Origin: Desulfofustis sp.
GTDB lineage: Bacteria > Desulfobacterota > Desulfobulbia > Desulfobulbales > Desulfocapsaceae
NCBI GenBank assembly: GCA_030604345.1
Contig: JAUVWB010000003.1
Location: 1-18,987, forward strand
DNA length: 18,987 nt
Direction: 5' to 3'
Part shown: positions 1 through 7,572 of the stretch, in pieces
How positions within the stretch are numbered: the first letter of the stretch is position 1
Layout: each line of letters opens with the position of its first letter
Made by a program: the position numbers and the translations under genes
Notes under the pieces: model-generated
Told to the model about the DNA's origin: nothing
The model's database searches: none
Seen by the model: the letters and a program-made list of their open reading frames with translations, nothing else

Positions 1-190
1 CGCCATTCTGACCGAGACGATTTTTTCCTGGCCGGGGATCGGCAAATGGATGGTCGATTCGATCTTTCGCCGCGATTATCCGTCGGTGCAGGGTGGCCTG
101 CTGTTGATCGCGGCGGTCGTCATGGTTGTCAATCTCGTGGTTGATCTGCTCTACGCCTTGATCAATCCGCGTATCAGACATACGGAGTAG
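1..190 (+). CDS. ABC transporter permease, DppB/OppB type (C-terminal fragment)
   Basis: Only the last 62 codons are present; the reading frame enters at base 2 and stops with TAG at 188-190. The translation contains ETIFSWPGIGKWMVDSIFRRDYP, shown in part as the motif FSWPGIG, which is typical of the C-terminal part of DppB/OppB inner-membrane permeases. A hydrophobic final segment and a short ALINPR tail follow, as usual in this family, where DPR or NPR precedes the stop. The next gene starts 2 bases downstream and encodes the partner permease C, followed by ATPases D and F, so the operon order B-C-D-F supports the call. The substrate-binding protein and most of this permease lie upstream of the window. 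Substrate (dipeptide, oligopeptide, nickel or other) cannot be decided from this fragment. Confidence 0.85.
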   Translation, partial: AILTETIFSWPGIGKWMVDSIFRRDYPSVQGGLLLIAAVVMVVNLVVDLLYALINPRIRHTE

Positions 191-192
191 TC

Positions 193-1104
193 ATGTCGGA
201 GGCTGCCGTTCAACACGTGCCTGACGATCGCCCGGTCGGACGACTGGCGCTGGTCCGCGAGTTCTGGGCCTATTTCAGCGAGAATCGGGGAGCGGTGCTT
301 GGGCTCGTGTTTTTCCTGAGCATTATCATCGTGGCGATCTTCGCCGATCTCATCGCTCCGCATCTGCCCAACGAGCAATACCGGGACGCGTTTTTGCGGC
401 CGCCGTTCTGGCAGGATGGCGGCTCATGGGAGTTTCCCCTGGGGACCGACGCGGTCGGCCGGGATATCCTCTCACGGTTGATCCACGGTGCCCGTTACTC
501 GCTGTTCATCGGCTGCGTGGTGGTCTCCATCGCCTTGGTTTCCGGGGTGGTGCTCGGTCTGGTGGCCGGCTTCTTCCGGGGCCGGATCGACACCGTCATC
601 ATGCGCCTCATGGATATCATCCTGGCCTTCCCGAGCCTGTTGCTGGCCCTGGTTCTGGTGGCCATTCTCGGGCCGAGTCTGATCAACGCCATGATCGCCA
701 TCGCCATTGTCCAGCAGCCTCACTACGTTCGGTTGACCCGGGCTTCCGTCATGGGCGAGATGAGTCGCGATTACGTTACCGCCGCCCGGGTCATCGGCGT
801 GTCCCGCCCGCGGCTGATGTTTGTCACCATCCTGCCCAATTGTATGGCGCCGCTGATCGTCCAGGCTGCCCTCAGCTTTTCCACCGCTATCCTCGATGCG
901 GCCGCACTCGGTTTTCTCGGCATGGGGGCACAACCGCCGACACCGGAATGGGGCACGATGCTGGCCGAAGCGCGGGAATTCATCTTGCGCGCCTGGTGGG
1001 TGGTGACCTTGCCCGGCTGCGCCATTCTGCTCACCGTATTGGCCATCAACCTGATGGGAGACGGCCTTCGTGACGCCCTTGACCCGAAACTGAAGCGGTC
1101 ATAG
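193..1104 (+). CDS. Peptide ABC transporter permease, DppC/OppC type
   Basis: A 303-residue inner-membrane permease, the normal length for DppC/OppC. A cytoplasmic N-terminus is followed by a first membrane segment at about residues 35-55, a periplasmic region ending in LGTDAVGRDILSRLIHGAR (83-101), which is the family hallmark, then the five-helix transport core. The EAA coupling loop that docks on the ATPases is at about 197-216 (AARVIGVSRPRLMFVTILPN), and the C-terminal LGMGAQPPTPEWGTML stretch is also typical of the family. ATG at 193 follows the upstream permease stop by 2 bases, so translation is probably coupled. It would form the heterodimeric channel with the truncated permease at the window start. 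The peptide substrate is inferred from family; the sequence does not separate Dpp from Opp or related systems. Confidence 0.93.
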   Translation: MSEAAVQHVPDDRPVGRLALVREFWAYFSENRGAVLGLVFFLSIIIVAIFADLIAPHLPNEQYRDAFLRPPFWQDGGSWEFPLGTDAVGRDILSRLIHGARYSLFIGCVVVSIALVSGVVLGLVAGFFRGRIDTVIMRLMDIILAFPSLLLALVLVAILGPSLINAMIAIAIVQQPHYVRLTRASVMGEMSRDYVTAARVIGVSRPRLMFVTILPNCMAPLIVQAALSFSTAILDAAALGFLGMGAQPPTPEWGTMLAEAREFILRAWWVVTLPGCAILLTVLAINLMGDGLRDALDPKLKRS

Positions 1105-1116
1105 CGAGGCGATACC

Positions 1117-2124
1117 ATGGCATTGCTTGAAATCAGGAATCTGAGTGTCGCCTTCCAGACCGCCGGAGGTTTGTTTACCGCTGTGGATCGGGTGTCGCTG
1201 ACGCTGAACGAAGGCGAGGTGGTCTCGATTGTCGGCGAGTCCGGGTCCGGAAAATCCGTGGCCATGCTCGCCCTGATGGGGCTGCTGCCCTGGACGGCGC
1301 ACGTCAGTGCCGACCGGATGAGTTTTGACGGCCGAGATCTGCTGAGTATGGGGAGCGGACAGCGACGTTCCATCATCGGCCGCGAGATCGCCATGATCTT
1401 CCAGGAACCGATGACCAGTCTCAACCCCTGTTTCACCGTCGGCTTTCAACTCACCGAGACCTTGAAGAAGCACCTGAAAATGGGACGGCGGCAACGGCGG
1501 GAGCGGGCCGTCGACCTGCTGACCCAGGTCGGCATACCGGAGCCGGAAAAACGGTTGTCGGTGTTCCCCCATCAGTTGTCGGGCGGTATGTCGCAGCGGG
1601 TGATGATCGCCATGGCGATTGCCTGCAACCCCCGTCTGCTGGTAGCCGACGAACCGACAACAGCGCTGGACGTGACCATTCAGGCCCAGATTCTCGACCT
1701 GCTGCTGAACCTGCAACAAAAAAACAACATGGCGTTAGTGCTGATCACCCATGACATGGGGGTGGTGGCCGAGACGGCAAAACGGGTCCTGGTCCAGTAT
1801 GCCGGTCAGCAGGTGGAGCATCAGGAAATAAAAGGGCTGTTCAGCAATCCGCACCATCCCTATACCGCCGCGTTGCTGGCAGCTTTGCCAGAGCGGGCGG
1901 CCAGTAAAAAACTGCCATCCATCGCCGGCGTGGTTCCCGGCCAGTTCGATCGCCCGCAGGGCTGTCTGTTTTCGCCACGCTGCCGTTACGCGACCGATCG
2001 GTGCCGGGACAGCGAGCCGACGGCGGCCTCGCCGGAGCTGGGTTCGGCGCTGTGCCATTACCCCTTGGACCACGGTGTTCCGCTTGGCCATCCGTATCAG
2101 CGGCAGGATAAGGAGGCGTCATGA
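1117..2124 (+). CDS. Peptide ABC transporter ATP-binding protein, DppD/OppD type
   Basis: A 335-residue ATPase that would power the permease pair encoded just upstream. Visible motifs: Walker A GESGSGKS (40-47), Q-loop [10 protein letters not shown] (from 95), signature LSGGMSQ (154-160), Walker B LLVADEP (174-180) and the switch histidine in THD (212). The C-terminal oligopeptide-transporter domain carries four cysteines (283, 289, 296, 313) in the pattern C-x5-C-x6-C-x16-C. A [4Fe-4S] cluster has been described at such cysteines in mycobacterial Dpp/Opp ATPases; that it binds one here is inference. ATG at 1117 is 12 bases after the permease stop, behind GCGAGGCG. The stop overlaps the start of the next ATPase by four bases (ATGA), indicating translational coupling. 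Confidence 0.93.
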   Translation: MALLEIRNLSVAFQTAGGLFTAVDRVSLTLNEGEVVSIVGESGSGKSVAMLALMGLLPWTAHVSADRMSFDGRDLLSMGSGQRRSIIGREIAMIFQEPMTSLNPCFTVGFQLTETLKKHLKMGRRQRRERAVDLLTQVGIPEPEKRLSVFPHQLSGGMSQRVMIAMAIACNPRLLVADEPTTALDVTIQAQILDLLLNLQQKNNMALVLITHDMGVVAETAKRVLVQYAGQQVEHQEIKGLFSNPHHPYTAALLAALPERAASKKLPSIAGVVPGQFDRPQGCLFSPRCRYATDRCRDSEPTAASPELGSALCHYPLDHGVPLGHPYQRQDKEAS

Positions 2125-3089
2125 GCCAGGAAGCGATCCTGCAGGCCCGCGATCTGAAGCGGTTTTACCAGGTGCGCCGCGGGGCCTTCCAGCCGAAGGC
2201 CGTGCTCAAGGCCTTGAACGGGGCCTCTTTTGATCTGGTGAACGGCAAAACGCTGGCTGTGGTCGGTGAGTCGGGCTGCGGCAAATCGACGCTGGCTCGT
2301 CTGGTGACCATGATCGAACCCCCGACTTCAGGTAGTCTGCGCATCTGCGGCGTCGATATCGTCGGCTCTTCACGGGCGACCAGACGAGGGCTGAAATCGA
2401 AGGTGCAGATTGTCTTTCAAGATCCGTACGGATCGCTCAACCCGAGGCAGAAAATAGGCCATGCCCTGGAAGAGCCGTTACTGGTCAACACCACCCTGAG
2501 CAAGCCGGAGCGACGCCGGGCCGCCAAGGAAATGATGGATTTCGTCGGGCTGCGGCCGGAACAGTACGATCGCTATCCGCACATGTTCTCCGGCGGGCAG
2601 CGGCAGCGGATCGCCGTCGCGCGAGCCTTGATGCTGCGACCGGAGATCCTGGTCCTCGACGAGCCGGTTTCAGCCCTCGATGTCTCGATCCAGGCCCAGA
2701 TCCTCAATCTGCTGGCGGATCTCCAGGAACAGCTGAACCTGGCCTATCTGTTTATCAGCCATGACCTGTCGGTGGTCAAACATATCGCCGATCAGGTTAT
2801 GGTCATGTATCTCGGTGTGCCCATCGAAATGGGTAGTCGTGATGAGATCTTCGCCCATCCCCGGCATCCTTACACCCAGGCCCTGCTTTCGGCGACGCCG
2901 GTAGCCGATCCGTTCAGAGAGAAGAAGCGGATCGTGCTCACCGGGGAATTGCCGTCGCCGATCGACCCGCCACCTGGCTGTTCCTTCAATCCGCGTTGTC
3001 CCCGGGCGACCGACGAGTGCCGACAGCGCTTCCCCGAGATGCGTGATGTCGAGAGGAGCCGGGTGGCCTGCTATCACCCGCTCGTCTAA
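2121..3089 (+). CDS. Peptide ABC transporter ATP-binding protein, DppF/OppF type
   Basis: The second ATPase of the peptide importer, 322 residues. Motifs: Walker [10 protein letters not shown] (49-57), Q-loop [12 protein letters not shown] (99-110), signature FSGGQRQR (156-163), Walker B ILVLDEP (176-182) and switch histidine in SHD (214). The C-terminal extension has the family's cysteine set at 287, 293, 300 and 317 (GCSFNPRC, then TDEC and ACYHP), in the same spacing as in its partner ATPase. It would pair with the preceding ATPase as a heterodimer on the cytoplasmic face of the B/C permeases. ATG at 2121 overlaps the preceding stop in ATGA, and GGAGG lies five bases upstream of it. It closes the transporter operon; the MFS gene follows after 42 bases and may be cotranscribed. 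Confidence 0.94.
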   Translation: MSQEAILQARDLKRFYQVRRGAFQPKAVLKALNGASFDLVNGKTLAVVGESGCGKSTLARLVTMIEPPTSGSLRICGVDIVGSSRATRRGLKSKVQIVFQDPYGSLNPRQKIGHALEEPLLVNTTLSKPERRRAAKEMMDFVGLRPEQYDRYPHMFSGGQRQRIAVARALMLRPEILVLDEPVSALDVSIQAQILNLLADLQEQLNLAYLFISHDLSVVKHIADQVMVMYLGVPIEMGSRDEIFAHPRHPYTQALLSATPVADPFREKKRIVLTGELPSPIDPPPGCSFNPRCPRATDECRQRFPEMRDVERSRVACYHPLV

Positions 3090-3131
3090 CGTGGATTCTT
3101 ATCGGCCGGCGTCGGCCACCTGGAGGCTGGC

Positions 3132-4307
3132 ATGACACCTCCCCGCCTGGCCTCGCAGATCATCGCTATCACGCTGTTTCGAATCCTGCTCAACACCGCC
3201 CGGCGCTTTGTCTATCCGTTTGCGCCGGCGTTGAGCCGCGGGCTCGACGTTCCCTTGGCGGCAATCACCTCGATCATCGCCGTTGCCCAGTTCAGTTCGT
3301 TAGTGGGAGTCTTCAGCGGCCTGCTGGCCGATCGTTTCGGTTATCGCCGGGTCATGCGCGGCGGCTTGGCTCTGTTGGCTCTCGGTATGCTGATTTGCGG
3401 ACTGGCGCCGACCTATTGGCCGGTATTTTTCGGTCTGGTGGTGGCCTGTCTCGGCAAGGTGGTTTTCGATCCGGCTGTTCAGGCCTTCGTCGGCAGCAAG
3501 GTGCCGTTCGAGCGCCGGGCGCGGATCATCGGCATTATCGAGATGGCCTGGGCCGGCAGTACCCTGCTGGGGATTCCCGCACTGGCCGTGATCATCGATC
3601 GTTTCGGTCTGCAGAATTCCTTTCTGGTGATGGCCCTGCTCGGGGGGTGCAGCTGGCTTGCCATCGGCTGTTTTATTCCGCCGGACCAGATGGATGTCCA
3701 TGGTGCCGCCCGCAGGCGTCCAATGCTGTCACTGCTCTGGCAGCTGTTTCGCCGCCGCCAGGCGGCCGGACTGCTGCTGTTCGGTTTTTTCGTCTCGGTG
3801 GCCAACGACAGTTTGTTCGTCGTTTACGGGGCCTGGTTCGAGCAGGCCTTCGCCGTGAGTATCGTCACCCTGGGGTTCAGTGCTGTTGCCATCGGCTGTG
3901 CGGAACTGCTGGGAGAATCGATGACGGCATTGTTTGCCGATCGAATCGGTTTGAAACGAGCCCTGGTAATCGGTCTGCTGCTGACGAGCGGCGCCTACCT
4001 CTTCTTACCGATCCTCGGTTTGACGTTGCCGCTGGCAATGGCCGGCATGTTCCTGCTCTTTTTCTGCTTCGAGTTCACCATCGTTTCCAGTTTTTCACTC
4101 GGTACCGAGCTGGTTCCCGATGCCCGGGCAACGATGATGTCAGGGTTTTATGCAATGGCCGGAGTCGGCCGGATGATAGGTGTGTTGCTGGGCGGAGCTT
4201 TGTGGTCGTTGGGAGGCATCAGCCTGGTTTGTTCATCGGCCGCTGTTTTGACCGGACTTGCCTTGGTCTCGCTGCTCTGGGGCTTGCGCGGCTGGCAATC
4301 GACTTGA
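3132..4307 (+). CDS. Major facilitator superfamily transporter
   Basis: A 391-residue, very hydrophobic protein with the size and periodicity of a 12-helix MFS carrier. The MFS signature between helices 2 and 3 is clear: GLLADRFGYRRVMRGG (from residue 63), matching G-x3-D-R-x-G-R-R. A central cytoplasmic loop at about 195-208 (HGAARRRP) separates the two six-helix halves, and the second half repeats the motif weakly as ALFADRIGLKRA. The start is well supported by GGAGG at 3122-3126, five bases before ATG. The substrate cannot be told; drug/H+ antiport-like (DHA1) or a metabolite carrier are both possible. It lies 42 bases after the peptide ATPase with no terminator between, so export or uptake of a peptide-derived product is conceivable but speculative. 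The TGA stop lies inside a terminator stem. Confidence 0.85.
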   Translation: MTPPRLASQIIAITLFRILLNTARRFVYPFAPALSRGLDVPLAAITSIIAVAQFSSLVGVFSGLLADRFGYRRVMRGGLALLALGMLICGLAPTYWPVFFGLVVACLGKVVFDPAVQAFVGSKVPFERRARIIGIIEMAWAGSTLLGIPALAVIIDRFGLQNSFLVMALLGGCSWLAIGCFIPPDQMDVHGAARRRPMLSLLWQLFRRRQAAGLLLFGFFVSVANDSLFVVYGAWFEQAFAVSIVTLGFSAVAIGCAELLGESMTALFADRIGLKRALVIGLLLTSGAYLFLPILGLTLPLAMAGMFLLFFCFEFTIVSSFSLGTELVPDARATMMSGFYAMAGVGRMIGVLLGGALWSLGGISLVCSSAAVLTGLALVSLLWGLRGWQST

Positions 4308-4357
4308 GCGAGCGCTGCAGCAGCCTTGCTGACGGTGCTGCAGCGCTCAAGTCTTTT
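4301..4357 (+). terminator. Rho-independent terminator, stem overlapping the MFS stop codon
   Basis: Left arm 4301-4322 pairs with right arm 4336-4353 (TGCTGCAGCGCTCAAGTC) over 18 base pairs around a 13-base loop. The only interruption is a 4-base AGCG bulge in the left arm (AGCGAGCG instead of AGCG), which looks like a tandem duplication. TTTT follows at 4354-4357. The MFS stop TGA (4305-4307) is within the stem. It also sits between convergent genes and may end the minus-strand lipoprotein transcript, although that side has no T-run. Confidence 0.85.
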
Positions 4358-4396
4358 GACGGTCTGACGATGCGGCTGGCCGGAAAGAGTGTTGGA

Positions 4397-5227
4397 CTAA
4401 TTACCGCCCTGGACTTTCAGCGAGCCACCGGTACCGAGCCCGCCTTTGATCTCTTGAGCTTGGTAGTTGCGCAGAGCCCGGACCATGTTGTTGAACGAGT
4501 CGGTAAACGAAGCGACGATCACCTTGCCTTCCGCGGTGTTGGTATATCCGCCGCCCCCAAGACCGACGGTACCGGCAAGCAGGCCGCCAACCGCGCCCAT
4601 GTCCACGTTGCGGGCACTGCCTTCGGCCGCCGCCAGTTGTACCCCGGAGCGGTTGTCGATCAGGGTCAGCATGGTGCTGGCTTCCTTATAATTGAGGCTG
4701 CCGCCGATGGCTGCCCCCACTGAGCCAAACAGGCCGCCGACGGCGCCGCCGAGGCCGCCGGCGTTTTGGTTGCTGAAGGTGATTGACGGGTTCATCGAGT
4801 AATCGGCGGCTACCATTTGGCCTTTGCCGAAATTGGAACCTTGGCGCAGCTCTCCGGAACCGGCGAGGCTTCGCTCCTGCATCATATTGTTCATGGCCGC
4901 GCCCCGTTCAACAACCACAAAGCACCCGGATTGCTGGGCCAGCATTTTCAGGACCGGCGTGGTCGGGCCGAGTCGCCACTGGGAGGTCAGGTAATGGTAC
5001 CATGAGGCTGAGGTATCCTCCACCACGGCCAGGGTTCCGAGGGGCGCCTCACAACGTTCCAGGGCCTCGTTGGCCCCGCTGGTCGCGGCTCCTGCAGTAG
5101 AACCGGTGGCGGTGGTCTTGGCGGATTGGCTGCCCATCTGCATGCCGACGCAGCTCGACAGCGAGAGCGGGATAACAACGGCGGCACAAAGGGGAATGAG
5201 GTACTTGAACAGCTGTTTTCCGGTCAT
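4397..5227 (-). CDS. CsgG-like outer-membrane lipoprotein
   Basis: A 276-residue lipoprotein. The start is placed at the ATG read from 5227, because AAGGAGAG lies just upstream on the minus strand; the longer frame from 5275 would add 16 residues ahead of the signal peptide. The signal is MTGKQLFKYL followed by a hydrophobic stretch and a lipobox LSSC with the lipidated cysteine at 26. A Thr/Ala/Ser-rich linker (about 35-55) follows. Residues 62-150 resemble CsgG/HfaB-type lipoproteins: LGTLAVVED, LKMLAQQSGCFVVVERG, then the NNMMQER and MVAADY stretches. Two Gly-rich segments (158-177 and 211-228) could be membrane-inserting or zipper elements; KVIVASFTDSFNNMVRALRNY closes the fold. No curli genes are nearby, so secretion of curli is not implied. 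It stands alone on the minus strand. The family assignment is by pattern only. Confidence 0.68.
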   Translation of the reverse strand: MTGKQLFKYLIPLCAAVVIPLSLSSCVGMQMGSQSAKTTATGSTAGAATSGANEALERCEAPLGTLAVVEDTSASWYHYLTSQWRLGPTTPVLKMLAQQSGCFVVVERGAAMNNMMQERSLAGSGELRQGSNFGKGQMVAADYSMNPSITFSNQNAGGLGGAVGGLFGSVGAAIGGSLNYKEASTMLTLIDNRSGVQLAAAEGSARNVDMGAVGGLLAGTVGLGGGGYTNTAEGKVIVASFTDSFNNMVRALRNYQAQEIKGGLGTGGSLKVQGGN

Positions 5228-5548
5228 GGTTCTCTCCTTCGAGATCGTGGGGGTGGGGAACAGGGTACGACTCACTCATTTCATCTACTGCCTGATGGTA
5301 AATCCAAGCATAATCATTCCCTTGTCCGAATACAGCACCTTTTTGCAGCCGAAAGAAGAGAATTGTCGTAGCGCCTGGCAACGATCACGGCATCGGGAGC
5401 CGGCGGTAAAGCCCGATTGGCGGTGAAAAGGCTGTTGTTCTGGCCATGACCCTGTGTTATAAGAGAGACTGCTCGATGGATTGATACGCAGCGTTATACC
5501 TGTGCTCATCGCCGTCTCCCTGACCGACACAACGACGAGGTAGCCGAA
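5228..5548. other. Divergent intergenic region between lipoprotein and zinc-ribbon genes
   Basis: A 321-base non-coding stretch that must hold promoters for both divergent genes. Visible: a direct repeat GGCGGT at 5402-5407 and 5419-5424 (each followed by AAAG or GAAAAG, 17 bases apart), and an inverted repeat ATCGGG (5392-5397) / CCCGAT (5412-5417) overlapping the first copy. Both lie just upstream of the best plus-strand promoter candidate. The several ORFs that cross this region lack ribosome-binding sites and recognisable protein features. No convincing minus-strand promoter was seen. Confidence 0.5.
5435..5462 (+). promoter_or_regulatory. Candidate sigma-70 type promoter for the zinc-ribbon gene
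   Basis: TTGTTC (5435-5440) and TTATAA (5457-5462) are separated by 16 bases, an acceptable -35/-10 pair, in an otherwise GC-rich region. Transcription would start around 5469, leaving an approximately 80-base leader before the ATG at 5549. This is pattern matching only. Confidence 0.35.
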
Positions 5549-5713
5549 ATGCGCGGAAAACATGAGCCGGTGCAGTTGATCTGCCCGAAGTGCCGGTACC
5601 GAACCATTGTCTATTTGCCGCTTGCCGATGACGATGACCTGCCGCAATGCCCACAATGCGGCCAGGCGCAGATGATTATCGAAGAATTGTTGGACGAGGG
5701 GAAATCCTACTGA
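5549..5713 (+). CDS. Small zinc-ribbon protein (54 residues)
   Basis: A short reading frame of 54 codons with a start supported by GAGG at 5537-5540, eight bases before ATG. The protein contains two CxxC knuckles, CPKC (12-15) and CPQC (34-37), separated by 18 residues with a hydrophobic strand IVYLP and an acidic DDDD run between. This is the layout of a single zinc-ribbon or rubredoxin-like knuckle fold that would bind one zinc or iron. The tail MIIEELLDEGKSY is probably helical. No membrane segment or signal is present, so it is cytoplasmic. A terminator hairpin follows 21 bases after the stop, suggesting a mostly monocistronic transcript with read-through to the amino acid transporter. 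Function is unknown; a nucleic-acid or protein-binding accessory role is typical for such ribbons. Confidence 0.7.
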   Translation: MRGKHEPVQLICPKCRYRTIVYLPLADDDDLPQCPQCGQAQMIIEELLDEGKSY

Positions 5714-5734
5714 TCATTGTTGTCTTGTTGATAG

Positions 5735-5769
5735 AGGCGGTCCGCTGCCAACGGCGGCCGTCTGTTTTT
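5735..5769 (+). terminator. Terminator or attenuator between zinc-ribbon gene and amino acid transporter
   Basis: Left arm AGGCGG-T-CCGC (5735-5745, one bulged T) pairs with GCGGCCGTCT (5754-5763) over ten pairs including one G-U, around an 8-base loop. It is followed by GTTTTT (5764-5769). The next gene's ribosome-binding site starts about 20 bases later, leaving little room for a separate promoter, so partial read-through (attenuation) may set transporter expression. Confidence 0.65.
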
Positions 5770-5799
5770 ATGCAAACGATGAGAGAAAAGGAGAGAAAG

Positions 5800-6594
5800 A
5801 TGAAACGACTTGTGACCATTGCGCTCGCACTCACCCTGGCGCTCTGCGCCTCGACGGTATTTGCCGGGGCTCTTGAGGAAATCCAGAAGCGGGGAAAACT
5901 GCGGGTCGGCATGGAGCCGGGCTATATGCCGTTTGAGCTGGTCAATCAGAAAGGGGAGATCATCGGTTTCGACGTTGATATGGCCAAACGGATGGCCGCA
6001 GCCATGGAGGTCGAGCTGGAACTGGTGTCTACCGCCTGGGACGGCATTATCCCGGCGTTGTTGACCGAGAAGTTCGACATCATCATGTCCGGCATGACCC
6101 TGACCCAGCAGCGTAACATGAGCATCAACTTCGCCGAGCCGTACATCGTTATCGGCCAGACCCTGCTGGTGGCGAAACAACTCGAAGGGACCATCACCTC
6201 CTACAAGGATCTCAACGACGCGAAATACAAGATCGGTTCAAAACTGGGTACCACCGGCGAGCAGGCTGCCAAGCGGATGATCCCCGACGCCACCTATATC
6301 TCTTACGAGACCGAGCAGGAAGGCGTTCTCGAGCTGGTCAACGGCAAGATTGACGCCTTCGTCTACGACCTGCCGTACAACGCCATCGCCATCGGTCAGC
6401 GCGGCGACGACAAGATGTTTCACGTCGACACTCCATTCACCTACGAGCCGCTTGCCTGGGCAGTACGCAAGGGTGATCATGATTTCCTGAACTGGCTCAA
6501 CCACTTCCTCTTTCAAGTGAAAAACGACGGCACCTACGACAAGATTTATCACAAGTGGTTTGTCGACGGCTCCTGGCAGAAAGAACTTCAGTAA
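5800..6594 (+). CDS. Amino acid ABC transporter substrate-binding protein (SBP_bac_3)
   Basis: A 264-residue periplasmic binding protein. The start at 5800 is chosen because GGAG (5790-5793) stands six bases upstream and the protein then begins with a clean signal peptide, MKRLVTIALA through STVFA, cleaved near residue 22; the frame is open to 5647 but the upstream codons have no such support. The mature protein begins ALEEIQKRGKLRVGMEPGY and carries the family-3 signature GFDVDMAKRM (56-65), followed by WDGIIPALLTEKFDIIMSGM and the hinge stretches typical of polar amino acid receptors. It would deliver its ligand to the permease and ATPase encoded next. Which amino acid it binds cannot be read from the sequence; glutamine, glutamate, arginine or cystine types are all within this family. 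Confidence 0.93.
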   Translation: MKRLVTIALALTLALCASTVFAGALEEIQKRGKLRVGMEPGYMPFELVNQKGEIIGFDVDMAKRMAAAMEVELELVSTAWDGIIPALLTEKFDIIMSGMTLTQQRNMSINFAEPYIVIGQTLLVAKQLEGTITSYKDLNDAKYKIGSKLGTTGEQAAKRMIPDATYISYETEQEGVLELVNGKIDAFVYDLPYNAIAIGQRGDDKMFHVDTPFTYEPLAWAVRKGDHDFLNWLNHFLFQVKNDGTYDKIYHKWFVDGSWQKELQ

Positions 6595-6609
6595 TCCTGG
6601 TCACTATTC

Positions 6610-7572
6610 GTGAAAACGGCGCAGAAAAAACTTTGGCCGTGGCAGCTGCTGCTGGCAGCCATTCTGATTGCAATGGCTGCCAGCATCTATGGGTCTGTCT
6701 CACGGATCGACTATGAGTGGCGCTGGTATCGGATTCCCCAGTATTTTTTGTACAAGGCCGAGGATGTGATCAAGACCCCTCAGGATGGGGTCGTTGAAAC
6801 GATAACCGAATCTGCAGAAAAAGCGGAAATAACCGTTCGGACCATCGACGGTCAGGCCCGTGTGCTGCAAGTCGACAAGGGGTCGGTGCGGGTCGGCGAG
6901 GGAGACGATCTGTTCGGCGGCGACACTCTCGGCTATGTTGCCACCTGGCGGTTGGGGCCCTTGCTGACCGGACTGTGGACCACCATGTGGATCTCGGCGG
7001 CCGCCAGTGTTCTCGGTTTGTTTATCGGCCTGGTCGCCGGGTTGATGAAGATCTCACGGAATTATACGGTCTCCATGCTGGCGGCGATCTACGTGGAGAT
7101 CATTCGCGGCACCCCGCTGCTGGTCCAGATCTTCATTGCCTATTTCTTTATCGGCACGGTCTTCAACCTCGATCGCAACGTTGCCGGCATCGGGGCGCTC
7201 GCCCTGTTTGCCGGCGCCTACGTGGCGGAGATCGTGCGGGCCGGTATCCAGTCGATTCCACGGGGACAGATGGAGGCGGCCCGCTCGCTCGGTATGAGCC
7301 TGCCGCAGGCCATGGTCGAGATCATTCTGCCGCAGGCGTTCAAGCGGATTTTGCCGCCGCTTTCCGGACAATTTATCAGTCTGATCAAGGATTCGTCTCT
7401 GGTCTCGGTTATCGCCATCACCGATCTGACTAAATCCGGCCGGGAAATCATCACCAGCACCTTCGCCACGTTCGAGATCTGGCTGGTGGTGGCGGCTATG
7501 TATCTGATCGTTACCTCGTTGCTGTCGCAATTCGTCTTTTATCTGGAACGGAGGCTCGCGATCAGTGATTAG
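6610..7572 (+). CDS. Polar amino acid ABC transporter permease with large periplasmic insertion
   Basis: A 320-residue permease starting with GTG at 6610, 15 bases after the binding-protein stop, with only a weak ribosome-binding site. Residues 113-316 form a standard HisM/GlnP-type core: [11 protein letters not shown], the IRGTPLLVQ motif (165-173), and the EAA coupling loop [20 protein letters not shown] (222-241). Unusual is the N-terminal part: a first hydrophobic helix (11-28) is followed by about 80 residues (33-112) that are polar and beta-rich, with [18 protein letters not shown] and [16 protein letters not shown], before the core begins. Ordinary members are 215-250 residues and lack this. 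Because only one permease gene is present, a homodimer is likely. The insertion would face the periplasm, where it could contact the binding protein. The last codons overlap the ATPase start. Confidence 0.9.
   Translation: MKTAQKKLWPWQLLLAAILIAMAASIYGSVSRIDYEWRWYRIPQYFLYKAEDVIKTPQDGVVETITESAEKAEITVRTIDGQARVLQVDKGSVRVGEGDDLFGGDTLGYVATWRLGPLLTGLWTTMWISAAASVLGLFIGLVAGLMKISRNYTVSMLAAIYVEIIRGTPLLVQIFIAYFFIGTVFNLDRNVAGIGALALFAGAYVAEIVRAGIQSIPRGQMEAARSLGMSLPQAMVEIILPQAFKRILPPLSGQFISLIKDSSLVSVIAITDLTKSGREIITSTFATFEIWLVVAAMYLIVTSLLSQFVFYLERRLAISD

Noticed and set aside
3395..4723. 442-residue plus-strand frame overlapping the MFS gene and running past its terminator
   Set aside because: It is out of frame with the MFS gene, rich in Arg/Gly/Ser, has no ribosome site, crosses the terminator and runs antisense into the lipoprotein gene.
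5647..5799. N-terminal 51-residue extension of the amino acid binding protein
   Set aside because: It would overlap the zinc-ribbon gene and the terminator hairpin and place sequence before the signal peptide; the ATG at 5800 has a strong ribosome site.
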